Position numbers and translations under genes: made by a program
Notes under the pieces: model-generated
The model's input: only the letters and a program-made list of their open reading frames with translations
What the model was told of the DNA's origin: nothing
The model's database searches: none
In this document: piece by piece, positions 19,001 to 28,366 of the stretch
Layout of the letters: each line of letters starts with the position of its first letter
Numbering within the stretch: the stretch's first letter is position 1
Assembly: GCA_031254645.1 (NCBI GenBank)
Contig: JAIRUA010000012.1
Location: forward strand, 186,001-250,000
Reading direction: 5' to 3'
Source: Dysgonamonadaceae bacterium
GTDB taxonomy: Bacteria > Bacteroidota > Bacteroidia > Bacteroidales > Dysgonomonadaceae
Length of the DNA: 64,000 bases

Positions 19001-20121
19001 TTACCGACAGCGGAATCGGGATAGACAAAGATAAAATAGACCAAGTATTCGAGCGTTTTTATCAAATAAATAACGATTTAACTCAGTCGAATTACGGAAC
19101 TGGCGTCGGACTTCATCTCACACGCTCACTCGTAGAATTGCACCACGGAACCATTCGAGCCGAAAGTCGCGAAGACGGACAAGGAACACGTTTCATTGTA
19201 AGAATTCCACTCGGAAGCGAACATTTGAAAACGCACGAGATTGAAAATGGTAATCTATACAAAGTAAGCGAGATATCAATGCTCTCAAAATTAAATCCCG
19301 AAATAGCTGATACTCCCGAAAATGATGCGGAAAAGAAGACAAAGCGAAAAACAAGTTATCGTATTCTTATCGCAGAAGATGAGGAAGAGATACGCGATTA
19401 TATCAAACGGGAACTTTCCGGCGATTATAAAATAATGGACGCGTCAAACGGAAAAAAAGCATTGGAAATAGCACTCAAAGAAATGCCCGACCTCATTATC
19501 AGCGATGTAATGATGCCCGAATTAGACGGTATTGCCTTAGTACGAAAAGTGAAACAAAATATCAATATCAATCATATTCCGGTTATTTTGCTGACTGCCA
19601 AAATTACACCCGAAAACCGAATCGAAGGTTTAGATATTGGCGCTGACGCGTATATTTCCAAACCATTTAATACCGAAGTGCTGAAAAGTACCATTGCCAA
19701 CCTTATCGAAAATCGCGAACGATTGAAAAACAAATTTAGTGGTCAACAAACGCCTGAAGATAAAATTGAAAAAATTGAAATGAAATCAACAGACGAGGTG
19801 TTAATGCAAAAAGTGATGAAAATCATCAATGAAAACCTCGCTAACCCTGATTTAAGTGTCGAAATGTTGGCTTCAGGCGTGGGAATGAGTCGCGTACATA
19901 TGCATCGAAAATTGAAAGCGCTAACCAACCAATCGGCTCGCGATTTTATCAGAGGAATACGACTTAAACAAGCTGCCGACTTGCTGACAAATAAAAAAAT
20001 ATCGATTTCGGAAGTGGCGTATGCAACAGGATTTTCTAATCTTTCGCATTTTTCGAGCTCGTTTAAAGAATTTTATGGAGTTGCGCCAAAAGAGTTTGTA
20101 ACTAGAGGAATATCAATTTGA
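16042..20121 (+). CDS. Hybrid two-component system sensor/regulator (HTCS)
   Basis: A single 1359-residue membrane protein that senses an oligosaccharide in the periplasm and activates the locus. Order of parts: signal peptide 1-21; two-component propeller repeats about 22-700 (GNLWIGTEYNGV, GTIWIGTDNDGI and similar); Y_Y_Y domain about 720-776; membrane helix about 783-806; HisKA with ISHEIRTP (His836); HATPase with NAFKYTP, DSGIGID and GTGVGLHL; receiver with phosphoacceptor Asp1155 in ISDVMMPELDG; and a C-terminal AraC-type helix-turn-helix about 1257-1357 (AYATGFSNLSHFSSSFKEF). All catalytic residues appear intact. It is divergent from the GH43/susC side and convergent with GH29. Control of the xylan operon is inferred from position and the shared operator block. 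Confidence 0.96.
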   Translation: MRKCTLLYTLFFLVSLHSIGQTGRFYSPDEDLSNSLINQIYQDQRGFIWIATEYGLNKFDGKKFTIYKHSQSDSTSLKNNYIRSIFEDSAGNFWVGCINGLMRYDWATNSFEEIRMYDKERAVAPHITHIMEAHNGDIWLATSGLGLFVMRKDSEKHFAETVLANKLNSNYLSTVFEDSKGNLWIGTEYNGVNMYNPVTNKIRFFEAPDGINGNNISSIVEDEQGNLFVGTLTHGLSVYDSENGRFRQIPHINNEQLMVKTLHLSRENRLYVGTDGQGLKIYDREKNILLDYELTSAPFDFSKGKVHSILRDRSNNLWLGIFQKGVIFISGIETMFDYWGFKSLKNNPIGTNAVMSILRDSEGTIWIGTDNDGIFGVNGSGERTAHFSQTSSPNSVSDIILSIHEDSNRDLWIGSFTKGLAKLNRKTGAAEYVPELMNKRIYCITEDNNKNLLIGTYGLGFYKLSLETGNIIHYESGKRENDDFSLDELTNDWINDILFDNEGLIWLAHYKGVSCYNPRTGNFINYFNQNTILPHVIAYTLYQDNSGRIWIGSSEGLYVFNKKDESIQHYTTADGLPNNVICGILQDENGNIWLSTYLGISRFNVEEGIFTNYFAGDGLQGNEFTRGARFRDSEGRMYFGGIYGVTHFLPHEITDTKKELQVFITDFYLSNHSVRQGDKSGRHEIITSSVLDATRFTLSHEDNTFSIEFSTFEYTNPERIIYQYMIEEFDNEWISLYPGINRVTYTNLSPGTYTFMFRARYHDNFSETKSVKIVITPPWYQSVTAYVVYTVLLMLLALIFGNYIRLRIKRKQEEMKRAHQEQINEAKLQFFINISHEIRTPMTLIINPLEKLLAENKDTALQKTYTMIHRNSQRILRLINQLMDIRKLDKGQMRLHCRETDIVGFIEDLMLTFEYIAQRKNIYFNFIHKNEKLFVWIDLNNFDKILLNILSNAFKYTPDNGNITIQLTTGHDKNAENALRNYFEITITDSGIGIDKDKIDQVFERFYQINNDLTQSNYGTGVGLHLTRSLVELHHGTIRAESREDGQGTRFIVRIPLGSEHLKTHEIENGNLYKVSEISMLSKLNPEIADTPENDAEKKTKRKTSYRILIAEDEEEIRDYIKRELSGDYKIMDASNGKKALEIALKEMPDLIISDVMMPELDGIALVRKVKQNININHIPVILLTAKITPENRIEGLDIGADAYISKPFNTEVLKSTIANLIENRERLKNKFSGQQTPEDKIEKIEMKSTDEVLMQKVMKIINENLANPDLSVEMLASGVGMSRVHMHRKLKALTNQSARDFIRGIRLKQAADLLTNKKISISEVAYATGFSNLSHFSSSFKEFYGVAPKEFVTRGISI

Positions 20122-20200
20122 ACGCAGATGACGCGGATAACACGGATTTGCGCAGATTTTCTTTTTATAAAAAATCCGTGTTATCCGCGTCATCTGTGTT
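20121..20200. repeat. Long inverted repeat between convergent HTCS and GH29 genes
   Basis: Two 29-base arms (20121-20149 and 20172-20200) match with one mismatch; the arm contains GATGACGCGGATAACACGG. It begins on the last base of the HTCS stop codon and fills the 96 bp gap to the convergent GH29 gene. It could form a very strong hairpin and end transcription from both sides, but the arm sequence resembles a dispersed repeat family rather than a simple terminator. Confidence 0.75.
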
Positions 20201-20217
20201 CTAAGAGGCTTTTATCT

Positions 20218-22500
20218 CTATAAAAAATCCAACTCCGCCACAGCAGCCGATTTTCCTCCACCGGTAATAACCGTAGCTTCAATGCGTACATATCGTGTAG
20301 TTACGGGCTGTGCAAAACGATGTGTGCGCGGCGTTGGATCATTTATTAAGTTGCCAAACTCGAACGTTTCTACCGTCTGCCACGTTTGTCCGTCGTTACT
20401 GATTTGAATAATGCCACGCTCAATCATACCATCGGAATGGGTGGTTTGTGGCGTGTTATGCCCCGTTTGTTCAACACGGGCAGGCACGTTTGTTGCCGGT
20501 GTGTAAACCATTGCGTTCAATGTTTGCACCGAGCCTAAATCAATGGCGATAAAATGCGGCGTTTCATCATCTGCCGATTGCCAGAAACTGCGTCTGTCGG
20601 CATCGAAAGCCATTTCGCCGCGACGGCTATTGTGGCGCTGACTGCTCACACCGAGCAGTTTCCAATCTTTTTTTGCGATACCAAACTCTTCACTGCGCAC
20701 GGCACCTTTCATATCGCCTTGGAAAGAAACGGCTCTCAACTGCTGGTTGATCACCTTGATCGGATTTTCATAGCGAATCGACTCACGTGTCGGCTCCGAA
20801 CCGTCAAGGGTATAGAAAATTTCATAACCCATATTCAGGTTTGCCGCCGCGTTTTCGCCGTGAGGTTTCCAATTAAATTCGGTTACAAGCGGCTCTATTT
20901 TCACGATTCCGTCTTTATCTCGCGAGAATGCCAATTGTGGCGGACGTGTTTGGAAAAAGTGTGCCGAAACGGTACTGATGGTTGCATCAAGTCTTGACTC
21001 CAATACGCGAACACGAATTTTTTCGGTTGTTATTTCCTGAAAGCGAAGAATGCGCTTGTAACCGATATTGGTAGCTTCGGCAATCTCTGTCCATTGGTTG
21101 TTAATCCAAGCATCTACTACGTGTTTTTCAACACGTTCGCTGTGTGTAGCAATGGCTTCTTGCAATACAATGCGGTTGATGGTTGTTGGTGTTGGCAAAG
21201 TGATGATGATTTCACGATTGTTCGCATCGTTCATATAAATGAACGTTTCATCGTTGCCGTCCAATACTTCTTTCGGACCTTTGGCATTGACAAATAAATC
21301 GTTATGATATGTCTCTCTGATTCTGCGTCCCACCTCTTCTAACACATCAACTTCAATTTGAGGTAATACGCCTTCGCGATTGGGTGTCATGTTTAACAAA
21401 AAGATAGAATTACCGCCAACCGAACGTTCGTAAATATCAAACACGTCATCGGCACTGCGAACCTCTTGTCTGTCATCACGATAAAACCAACCGTGGCGAA
21501 TAGAAGTATTGGTTTCTGCCGGAAAGTAATGCAAATATTTTCCGTGTGAACGGTAAAGCACTTCGCGCGAACCCAAATCGTAATCCATCATATCGGCAAA
21601 ATGATTCATAGTGTGCGGGTTGTCCGGAAATGGAATTACGTTCCACTCCGTTCGGCGTGTTGCGCCCGATTCGTTGCCGCACCAGCGAATATCTTCGCGT
21701 CCGAAAATAACGGCTTTGGGCGCCAATGTGCGAATCAACTCTCTCCACGCGGCATAATTATATTGTTGATTTCCTACCTGTTTGGGGTGCGCTCCGTCAA
21801 ACCATACTTCGTAGATTTCGCCGTATTCGGTCAGTAGTTCAAACAGTTGATTGAGGAAATATTCATTATAATCATCTACTTTGAATTGAAAAGTAGTTTG
21901 ATTTTCAAAAGGACGACCTTCTACCGGACGCGGAATAGTGCGCATTGTGTATTCGCTTCCGTTGCCGTACAATCCGTCGGGGTGTTCTATCTGAAACAAA
22001 TCTGCCGGCGATAGATACACTCCGAGTTTGATTCCGTATTTTTGGCACGATTCGGCTAAATCTCTCAAAATATCGCCTTTTCCGTCTTGAAAAGGTGAAG
22101 ACATCACGCCGTGCGTTGTATATCGGCTTTGCCACAGCACAAATCCTTCGTGGTGTTTCACCGTGAGGATTACTTTTTTCATTCCGGCAGCTTTAATGGC
22201 GCGCACCCATTGGTCGGTATCCAATGTTTCAAGTGCGAAAACCTCCGGCTTTTCAAAACCGTTCCCCCACTCTACTCGCGTAAATGTATTGGGTCCGAAA
22301 TGGATAAAGGCAATAAATTCGTTGCGTAGCGCTTCGAGTTGGTTTGGCGTGGGCACTACGTGTGCTGCTTTTTTAATGATTGTTTCTTTGCTATCGTTTT
22401 CTTCGATTTTAATCGTGTTTTGCGGAAGAATTAGACCTTGCGCTTGTGTGTGAAATGATAAAAGAAAAAGAGCGATTGTGAATAGAAATAGTTTTTTCAT
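20218..22500 (-). CDS. GH29 alpha-L-fucosidase with discoidin-like C-terminal domains
   Basis: 760-residue secreted enzyme that releases terminal alpha-L-fucose. Signal peptide 1-20 (SFHTQA). The catalytic barrel includes FIHFGPNTF, KHHEGFVLW, GVYLSPADL and the nucleophile motif EVWFDGAHP (Asp235). Two later regions resemble F5/8-type C (discoidin) domains: about 405-500 (EVLDGNDETFIYMN to KIRVRVLE) and about 625-760 (AFDADRRSFWQSADDETPHF to TRYVRIEA). It follows susD of the second SusCD pair by 336 bp with a probable terminator between, so it is probably transcribed from its own promoter. The fold and nucleophile make the family secure; linkage preference is unknown. Confidence 0.92.
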   Translation of the reverse strand: MKKLFLFTIALFLLSFHTQAQGLILPQNTIKIEENDSKETIIKKAAHVVPTPNQLEALRNEFIAFIHFGPNTFTRVEWGNGFEKPEVFALETLDTDQWVRAIKAAGMKKVILTVKHHEGFVLWQSRYTTHGVMSSPFQDGKGDILRDLAESCQKYGIKLGVYLSPADLFQIEHPDGLYGNGSEYTMRTIPRPVEGRPFENQTTFQFKVDDYNEYFLNQLFELLTEYGEIYEVWFDGAHPKQVGNQQYNYAAWRELIRTLAPKAVIFGREDIRWCGNESGATRRTEWNVIPFPDNPHTMNHFADMMDYDLGSREVLYRSHGKYLHYFPAETNTSIRHGWFYRDDRQEVRSADDVFDIYERSVGGNSIFLLNMTPNREGVLPQIEVDVLEEVGRRIRETYHNDLFVNAKGPKEVLDGNDETFIYMNDANNREIIITLPTPTTINRIVLQEAIATHSERVEKHVVDAWINNQWTEIAEATNIGYKRILRFQEITTEKIRVRVLESRLDATISTVSAHFFQTRPPQLAFSRDKDGIVKIEPLVTEFNWKPHGENAAANLNMGYEIFYTLDGSEPTRESIRYENPIKVINQQLRAVSFQGDMKGAVRSEEFGIAKKDWKLLGVSSQRHNSRRGEMAFDADRRSFWQSADDETPHFIAIDLGSVQTLNAMVYTPATNVPARVEQTGHNTPQTTHSDGMIERGIIQISNDGQTWQTVETFEFGNLINDPTPRTHRFAQPVTTRYVRIEATVITGGGKSAAVAELDFL

Positions 22501-22836
22501 TTTTTCTTTCAGTTTTATTGAGTTAATTATCTATTATCCATTATGCTTTGTAGTCGCAAAAGTATACTTTGTATTTGTAGTCATTTAATTTCAAATAACA
22601 GCTAAGTGGCATACCGACCTGTGCTGACAAAGCAAAGTACAATATTACGCATTTTGTCGGAAAAATGCAAGTAAAAGCTTGAATGTTATAGTTTTTTGTG
22701 ATTTATTTTTATAATGAAAAAGGGGATAACCCCAAAGGCTAGCCCCTCCTTCTTAAAAAACTAATTACTAGGAAGAATCACAGTTTTTCTATCATTTTCA
22801 AATGTATCGCCAGTGCTTCAAATTCCCATTATAACA
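22501..22836 (-). other. 336 bp intergenic region upstream of GH29
   Basis: No gene is seen. Near the GH29 start, minus-strand TACTTTTG (22557-22564) is a -7-like element 57 bp upstream of the ATG. It overlaps a palindrome, AAAGTATACTTT. The far side holds a terminator-like hairpin at 22717-22752. The middle is AT-rich with nothing recognisable. Confidence 0.5.
22717..22752 (-). terminator. Probable terminator of the second susCD operon
   Basis: On the minus strand an imperfect 10-11 bp stem (AGGGGCTAGCC pairing with GGGTTATCCCC, two mismatches) is followed by TTTTTC. It lies 85 bp after the susD stop and separates that pair from GH29. Confidence 0.55.
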
Positions 22837-24663
22837 TTAATTCCAGCCCGGATTCTGCTTCAAATTCGGATTTAACACCAACTCATTGGTAGGAATAGGA
22901 AATAGATAATCTCTATTAACATTGAACTTGAAGCCTTCTGTACCTCCATTCAGCATATTCTTAAAGATTTTGATATATCCGTTTTCATCCGTCTCCAAAA
23001 GAGCGATTCTTTGGTCAAAAACGGTTTGACGTTCCAAATCAGGTAGCGATTGTGGCAAATAATCTTCGAAACGGAAACCTTCCCATTGCGCCTTTCTAGC
23101 GCCCAATGGAATTTTACCTACAATCAGCTCGCCAGCAGCTGCCCAACGCATAATATCATCTACACGGAAACCTTCAAAAGCAAGTTCCACTTTACGCTCG
23201 CGACGAACTTCCTGAACAATGGCAGGCAAAGAAGCAAACTCGAAATTAGGATCGTTCGCCACACCAATATTCATCGGCGGCATTCCCACACGCTCGCGAA
23301 GTTTATTGATACTTCTGTCTAAATCCGCTTGTGTGATGGTTCCAAGCTCCGCTTTGGATTCGGCATAAATCAGCAATGTTTCACCAAAACGGAAATAAAT
23401 CATCGCTTCGATACCTTGACCGCCGGGCCAAGCTTGCGCAAGTCTGAAATTGTGCCCTTTATAAAGCTGATAACCGGTAGGCGTAGATTCTTCCGAATCC
23501 CATCCGTCGAAAGCCGGTGCGATAAAGTATTGTGACGGAGTTGCCGCTTGCCAACGAAAATGGTTACCATCGTTAATTTGAATGGATTGCGATAAACGAG
23601 GATCGCGACCTTCGGCGACTTTTACCAAAGTAGCATCGTCGTAACCAGGTAAAACAGGCGTACCGTCGATTCTCAAATACGAGTCTATCATACTTTTAGT
23701 AGCACCTCTTCCTGCTCCATTGCCTGAATAACGGCTCCAGTTATTAGTGTTTACACCCATCTGGTATCTTTTCCAAAACATCACTTCCCTATTGTTTGAG
23801 TAATCTTGTTGATTAAACAAATCACGATAACCATTTACAGCACCTACACCGAAAAGTGCAGGTGAGCCAACTGTCTCCGACATTGTGATAAGTGCACCCG
23901 CTACATCGGCTGCTTTTTGCAAAAACTTCTCGCTTTGGTTTACAGCAGCAGCAAAAGGGGTGCCGGCGTGATATTTTTCCCATGTTCCCTCGTAAAGGGC
24001 GATACGTGCCTGCAGAGCCATTGCTGTTTCGCGGGTTACACGCCCTGTCCAAGCGCCTGTTCCACGTGCAGATAAGTATTCAACAGCTCTGTCTAAATCA
24101 AGCATAATGGAATCAACCACCTGATTTCGAGGCAAACGCGGACTAAAAAGCACATCGGAATCTATTCCTACGGTAGTAGATGCCCACGGTAAATCACCAA
24201 AACGACGCAGTTTATCGAAATAGAAAATGGAACGAAAAAAGAGCGCTTCGCCTACAAATTGCTTCACGGCATCAAAACCAACGGCTGCTTCCACAGCTTT
24301 GTAATGATCCATAAAATGGTTGATATTGCGCAATGTCGCCCAGTCACCGGTATTCCAGCCACCACCTGTAGCGGGTACCGTTCCTTCGCTATTCATACGT
24401 GTATTGTATTGATAATACACTTGGATATCACTGCCTCGATCGGCATCCCAACCGTAAATACCTATCGAGCCCCAACCATCATCTCTGGGCAACAAGTCGC
24501 CTCGACTATAAAGGTTGTTCACATACAGACGTAAGTCGTTGGGCGATGTCCAAAAACTACCATCGTTGATTTTATCCAACGGATACCGCTCCATAAAATC
24601 ATCGTTACAAGATGCAGCAAGCACAATGAATGCAAATACTGCTATTTTGATAATATTTTTCAT
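22837..24663 (-). CDS. SusD/RagB-family lipoprotein (second pair)
   Basis: 608 residues with lipobox VLAASC (Cys19) and the family start DDFMERYPLDKINDGSFW. The C-terminal blocks RRERKVELAFEGFRVDDIMRW and NPNLKQNPGWN are typical. It follows susC by 24 bp and is expected to bind the glycan imported by that transporter. Nearby GH29 and sulfatase genes suggest a fucosylated or sulfated ligand, which is inference only. Confidence 0.94.
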   Translation of the reverse strand: MKNIIKIAVFAFIVLAASCNDDFMERYPLDKINDGSFWTSPNDLRLYVNNLYSRGDLLPRDDGWGSIGIYGWDADRGSDIQVYYQYNTRMNSEGTVPATGGGWNTGDWATLRNINHFMDHYKAVEAAVGFDAVKQFVGEALFFRSIFYFDKLRRFGDLPWASTTVGIDSDVLFSPRLPRNQVVDSIMLDLDRAVEYLSARGTGAWTGRVTRETAMALQARIALYEGTWEKYHAGTPFAAAVNQSEKFLQKAADVAGALITMSETVGSPALFGVGAVNGYRDLFNQQDYSNNREVMFWKRYQMGVNTNNWSRYSGNGAGRGATKSMIDSYLRIDGTPVLPGYDDATLVKVAEGRDPRLSQSIQINDGNHFRWQAATPSQYFIAPAFDGWDSEESTPTGYQLYKGHNFRLAQAWPGGQGIEAMIYFRFGETLLIYAESKAELGTITQADLDRSINKLRERVGMPPMNIGVANDPNFEFASLPAIVQEVRRERKVELAFEGFRVDDIMRWAAAGELIVGKIPLGARKAQWEGFRFEDYLPQSLPDLERQTVFDQRIALLETDENGYIKIFKNMLNGGTEGFKFNVNRDYLFPIPTNELVLNPNLKQNPGWN

Positions 24664-24687
24664 ATTAATATATGTTTTTAAATTTGA

Positions 24688-27600
24688 TTAAAATGTTATG
24701 TTTGTACCAAAAGCCCACGTTCTGCGCAAGGGATAAACCTTTGCCTCTGTGTTTACAATTTCGGGGTCAATAATTTTCATCAAATTGGTAAAAGTTGCTA
24801 TATTCTCAACGTTTACAAAGAATCTTACTCTTTGGAGTTTAACCTTATCGGTTACTTGTCTGGGAAGTACATATCCCACTTGCATATTCTTGATACGCAA
24901 ATACGATGCATCTTGCAGGTAGCGGGTTGAAGCCTGTCTGTTTTTATCGGTATTGAAATAAGCGCGAGGGAGGTATCCGCCAGGATTATCCTCTGTCCAA
25001 CGATCAGTATGTACCGTAAAATATGACGACTGCCATTCGTTACCGGCAAATCCCCAGAAAAAGTTTGCATTACCGGCAAACATCATATCACGTTTACCTA
25101 CACCTTGCAAAAATGTTGAAATGTCGAATCCTTTATATTCTGCATTGAGGGTTAGACCGAACTGATAGCGCGGCGTAGTGTTACCGATGATTCTGCGATC
25201 ACCCGGGTCGTCAACAGTATTTCTGCCTCTGGTAAGTTTCCCGTCTTCACTGAAAGTTCTGTAATGAACATCACCGGGAAACCAGTTGGCGTTCAGAAGC
25301 GATTGGTCGGCAGCATCAATTTCCGCTTGGTTTTGGAACAAACCTACGGTCTCAAATCCCCAGATTTCACCCAGTTTCATACCGGGATAAAAAGTATTAA
25401 TCAAACGATCCTTATTACCTTCATATTTTGTTACTGTTCCTACATAGTCGCTTAAAACAAATCTTGCTCCGTAAGAAAATTGACCGATTCTGTCACGCCA
25501 ACCAAGTGTAATTTCAAAACCGTTGGTTCGGATTTCCGCATTATTTACCGTCGGCGCTCCGGTTCCCAAAAGTGCAGGCAGGGACGCACCCGGACCGGCA
25601 AAATCTTTAGCATCGCGCCTATACCAATCGAAACTAAAATCTAAACGATTGCCAAGCGCTGCTACATCAATACCCCAGCCCAGCGTGTTGATGGTAGCCC
25701 AAGTCAAGTTACGGTTGATAAGTCCGGGCATAAAAATAGCCGATTCGCGATTGCTGCCAAATAGCCAGTTGGTACTTGTTGGCGCCCAACTACCCAACGA
25801 GGGATAAAACGGATAAAAATCGTTGATAAAAGACTGGTCGCCCAAACTTGCCCACGATCCGCGGATTTTAAACTGATTCACATAATCCAACATCGGCTCC
25901 CAAAACGACTCTCTGGAAATAGTCCACGCAGATGAAACTCCCGGATAGAATTTGAATCGCTCCTCTGCCATAAAGCGCGATGAACCGTCGTATCTACCAT
26001 TAAATTCTACCAAATATTTTTCCTGATAGTTATAGTTGATACGTGCAAATGCTCCGCGTATAGCCAATTGGGAAAGCGCATCACTACCGTTACGATTGGT
26101 ACCAAAAGTCATTGCCAAAGAGGGAATTTCGTCAGAATACAGGTTATCATTTGAAGCTTGAACACGTAATCTGTCGTGCAACTCTTGCGTGAATCCTACT
26201 AATCCTCTGAAATAGTGATTATCGACAAACGTCTTTTCATAAGATGTAAAGGCATTGATAGTGAATTGCTGGTTTCTATGCATATTACGCTCGAGGAAAT
26301 TGGGCGTAGTGCCGGAGCGTGCAAATCTGTCGCCGCTGGGTCTTACTACATAAAACGTTTTCCGGTGGTTGGAGTTTTCGATGTAAGTACCGGCGTAAGT
26401 ATAATTGGCGGTGATATCCCAGCCGGGTAACGGACGAGCAATAAATTCTCCCGTAAGCGATAGATTATCAATCGTCTCTTTTCTACGTCCTCCATCAGTA
26501 AAGTTCAATACACCACTTCCTTCAGAGAAAAACCCATCGGGATTCCTCAAAGGGACGGTGGGATAGGTACGACCTATTTGATGGAAATAGTCATATGAAA
26601 AACTGTTTCCACCACTAATTCCGGAATAAATTGCCGGCACATCAGTTTGACCACGTGAGAATGAACTTCTAAAACTAAATGTCAGCCAATCGGTCAGATG
26701 TGATGTCAAGTTTGCGCGCGCATTGTACCTGCGGAAACCATCGTTTGCCCAATTGTACAAGCCGTCTTGTTGTGTGAAACCCACACCAACAAAATAGTTT
26801 GACGTTTCGGAAGCTCCTGATACACCAATGTTATGTTGCTGACTGAAACTGTAGTTCTTGAAATAGATGTCAAACCAGTCATTATTGGCGTTTGCACCAT
26901 TAAACGAAAGCCATTCATCATTTGTCGGATGCTTGATGGTTTGATCTGTGATTTTTCCTGCCTGATAATCCTTGATACGCTGTATCACGTCGTCATTAAA
27001 TAACGGACCTCCGTATCTGGAGTTCGCCGCCACTTCATTAAACGCTTCGGCAAATTGTAAAGAGTTAACATAGCTTGGAAGGTTGATGGGTTGTGAAAAT
27101 CCGATATTGTTGTTATAGGTAATTACCGGTTTTCCAACACGTCCTCTTTTGGTAGTAACGATAATCACACCGTAAGGTGCGCTTGATCCGTAAATGGCTG
27201 CCGATGCAGCATCTTTCAAGAAAGTGATACTCTCCACATCGTTCATTTCGATAGTAGATAAATCACCACCTTGTACTCCATCAATAACTACCAAAGGACC
27301 TGCTGTGAGTCGTTCCATATTACCATTAGAGTCAAGTCTGATACCCGTATATCCGCGCAGGTTGATACTTTGATTCGTTCCCGGCGCACCATTGGAAGTG
27401 GTGATATTCAAACCCGCCACTCTTCCTTGCAACGCTTGTGTTAAAGATGGCACTGAACGACTACCTATTTCTTGACTACTGATTTGACTTACCGCACCTG
27501 TAAGGTTGGCTCTTCTTTGTGTACCAAAACCTACGACAACTACTTCATCCAAAGCACTTGTTTCTTCATGCAAAGTAATTGCCAAATCCGTTCCTGCCGG

Positions 27601-27927
27601 AATCTCTTGTGTAACAAAACCAATGTAAGAGATTGTTAACGTTGCACCTTGATTAACCCTTAAGGTAAATCTCCCGTTAACATCAGTTGCAGTACCATTT
27701 GAGGCAACGCCTCTTTCAATAACAGCTGCACCGGGCAGCGGTTCGCCCCACGCATCTACAACTATCCCTGTGGCAGTAATTTGGGCTTGTTGTGTTGTTT
27801 GCGATTCTGCTTCGTTAGCCATAACATTGGTTGTATTTAGAGCCAATAAAAAGCTCAAACACAACAATGACAAGGCGAAGCCTCTTTTGTGTTTTTTATG
27901 GGAAAGGGGTCGATTTACCCCCCCCAA
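24688..27927 (-). CDS. SusC/RagA-family TonB-dependent transporter (second pair), start affected by a G8 tract
   Basis: About 1079 residues: signal region with LSLLCLSFLLALNTTNVMA, regulatory-like domain (ITATGIVVDAWGEPLPGA), EEVVVVGFGTQRRANLTG, plug with ASAAIYGSSAPYGVIIVTT, barrel ending RRTWAFGTNITF. The N-terminus is odd. The first in-frame start is a TTG at 27927, and the only well-placed ATG (27944) is out of frame: it reads nine codons and stops at TAA immediately after a run of eight G. One extra G would fuse that ATG to the transporter as MKKCKNWGGGVNRP. The tract may be a phase-variable switch or a sequencing error. No STN domain. Confidence 0.92.
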   Translation of the reverse strand: MGGVNRPLSHKKHKRGFALSLLCLSFLLALNTTNVMANEAESQTTQQAQITATGIVVDAWGEPLPGAAVIERGVASNGTATDVNGRFTLRVNQGATLTISYIGFVTQEIPAGTDLAITLHEETSALDEVVVVGFGTQRRANLTGAVSQISSQEIGSRSVPSLTQALQGRVAGLNITTSNGAPGTNQSINLRGYTGIRLDSNGNMERLTAGPLVVIDGVQGGDLSTIEMNDVESITFLKDAASAAIYGSSAPYGVIIVTTKRGRVGKPVITYNNNIGFSQPINLPSYVNSLQFAEAFNEVAANSRYGGPLFNDDVIQRIKDYQAGKITDQTIKHPTNDEWLSFNGANANNDWFDIYFKNYSFSQQHNIGVSGASETSNYFVGVGFTQQDGLYNWANDGFRRYNARANLTSHLTDWLTFSFRSSFSRGQTDVPAIYSGISGGNSFSYDYFHQIGRTYPTVPLRNPDGFFSEGSGVLNFTDGGRRKETIDNLSLTGEFIARPLPGWDITANYTYAGTYIENSNHRKTFYVVRPSGDRFARSGTTPNFLERNMHRNQQFTINAFTSYEKTFVDNHYFRGLVGFTQELHDRLRVQASNDNLYSDEIPSLAMTFGTNRNGSDALSQLAIRGAFARINYNYQEKYLVEFNGRYDGSSRFMAEERFKFYPGVSSAWTISRESFWEPMLDYVNQFKIRGSWASLGDQSFINDFYPFYPSLGSWAPTSTNWLFGSNRESAIFMPGLINRNLTWATINTLGWGIDVAALGNRLDFSFDWYRRDAKDFAGPGASLPALLGTGAPTVNNAEIRTNGFEITLGWRDRIGQFSYGARFVLSDYVGTVTKYEGNKDRLINTFYPGMKLGEIWGFETVGLFQNQAEIDAADQSLLNANWFPGDVHYRTFSEDGKLTRGRNTVDDPGDRRIIGNTTPRYQFGLTLNAEYKGFDISTFLQGVGKRDMMFAGNANFFWGFAGNEWQSSYFTVHTDRWTEDNPGGYLPRAYFNTDKNRQASTRYLQDASYLRIKNMQVGYVLPRQVTDKVKLQRVRFFVNVENIATFTNLMKIIDPEIVNTEAKVYPLRRTWAFGTNITF
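27918..27925 (-). repeat. Eight-base poly-G tract at the susC start
   Basis: Eight consecutive C on the plus strand (G on the coding strand) lie between the ATG at 27944 and the signal peptide of the second SusC. The number of G decides whether that ATG is in frame. G8 gives an early stop; G9 gives an open fusion. Confidence 0.8.
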
Positions 27928-28366
27928 TTTTTACATTTCTTCATACTTAGTGTTTTTAATTTTAAATAATTATAGCTTCATATCGTATATATTCCAGTGA
28001 CCTGCAGTATCATTGTGTTGTTTTAACGTTTTAATATTTAATAAAAAACTAAAACATATCACAACTCCACGGAGTATTTACAAAATTAAACTGCGCAAAG
28101 ATAATTATTTTTCTATATTGAAAGTGATTTTTAATAGTTAAAATTGAAAGTTTAACATTGTGGCTATTGATGAAAATCTATACATCGTTGACACTATGCA
28201 ACATACAGGAAACAGCTATGCTATACTGCACTGTATTGAAGTCTAATATTATTTTATTTTCGAAGAGTCAATGCGATAATGACAAAAAATATCTTCTTAA
28301 TCTATAATCTCCAAAATTATTACTACTTTTATACTCACAAAAACGAAAACTCTAAATAATATAACG
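27928..28366. other. Divergent intergenic region between susC and sulfatase
   Basis: 439 bp, strongly AT-rich, with no gene or RNA recognised. A minus-strand -7 box TATCTTTG at 28096-28103 would serve susC with an ~150 base leader. On the plus strand TACTTTTA at 28324-28331 is a weak -7 candidate 35 bp before the sulfatase ATG. The HTCS operator block of the xylan locus is not visible here. Confidence 0.5.

Noticed and set aside
27928-28366. HTCS operator or second regulator site upstream of the second susC
   Set aside because: The GTTACA/GTAACA arrangement of the xylan promoters is not found here; only a -7 box can be supported.
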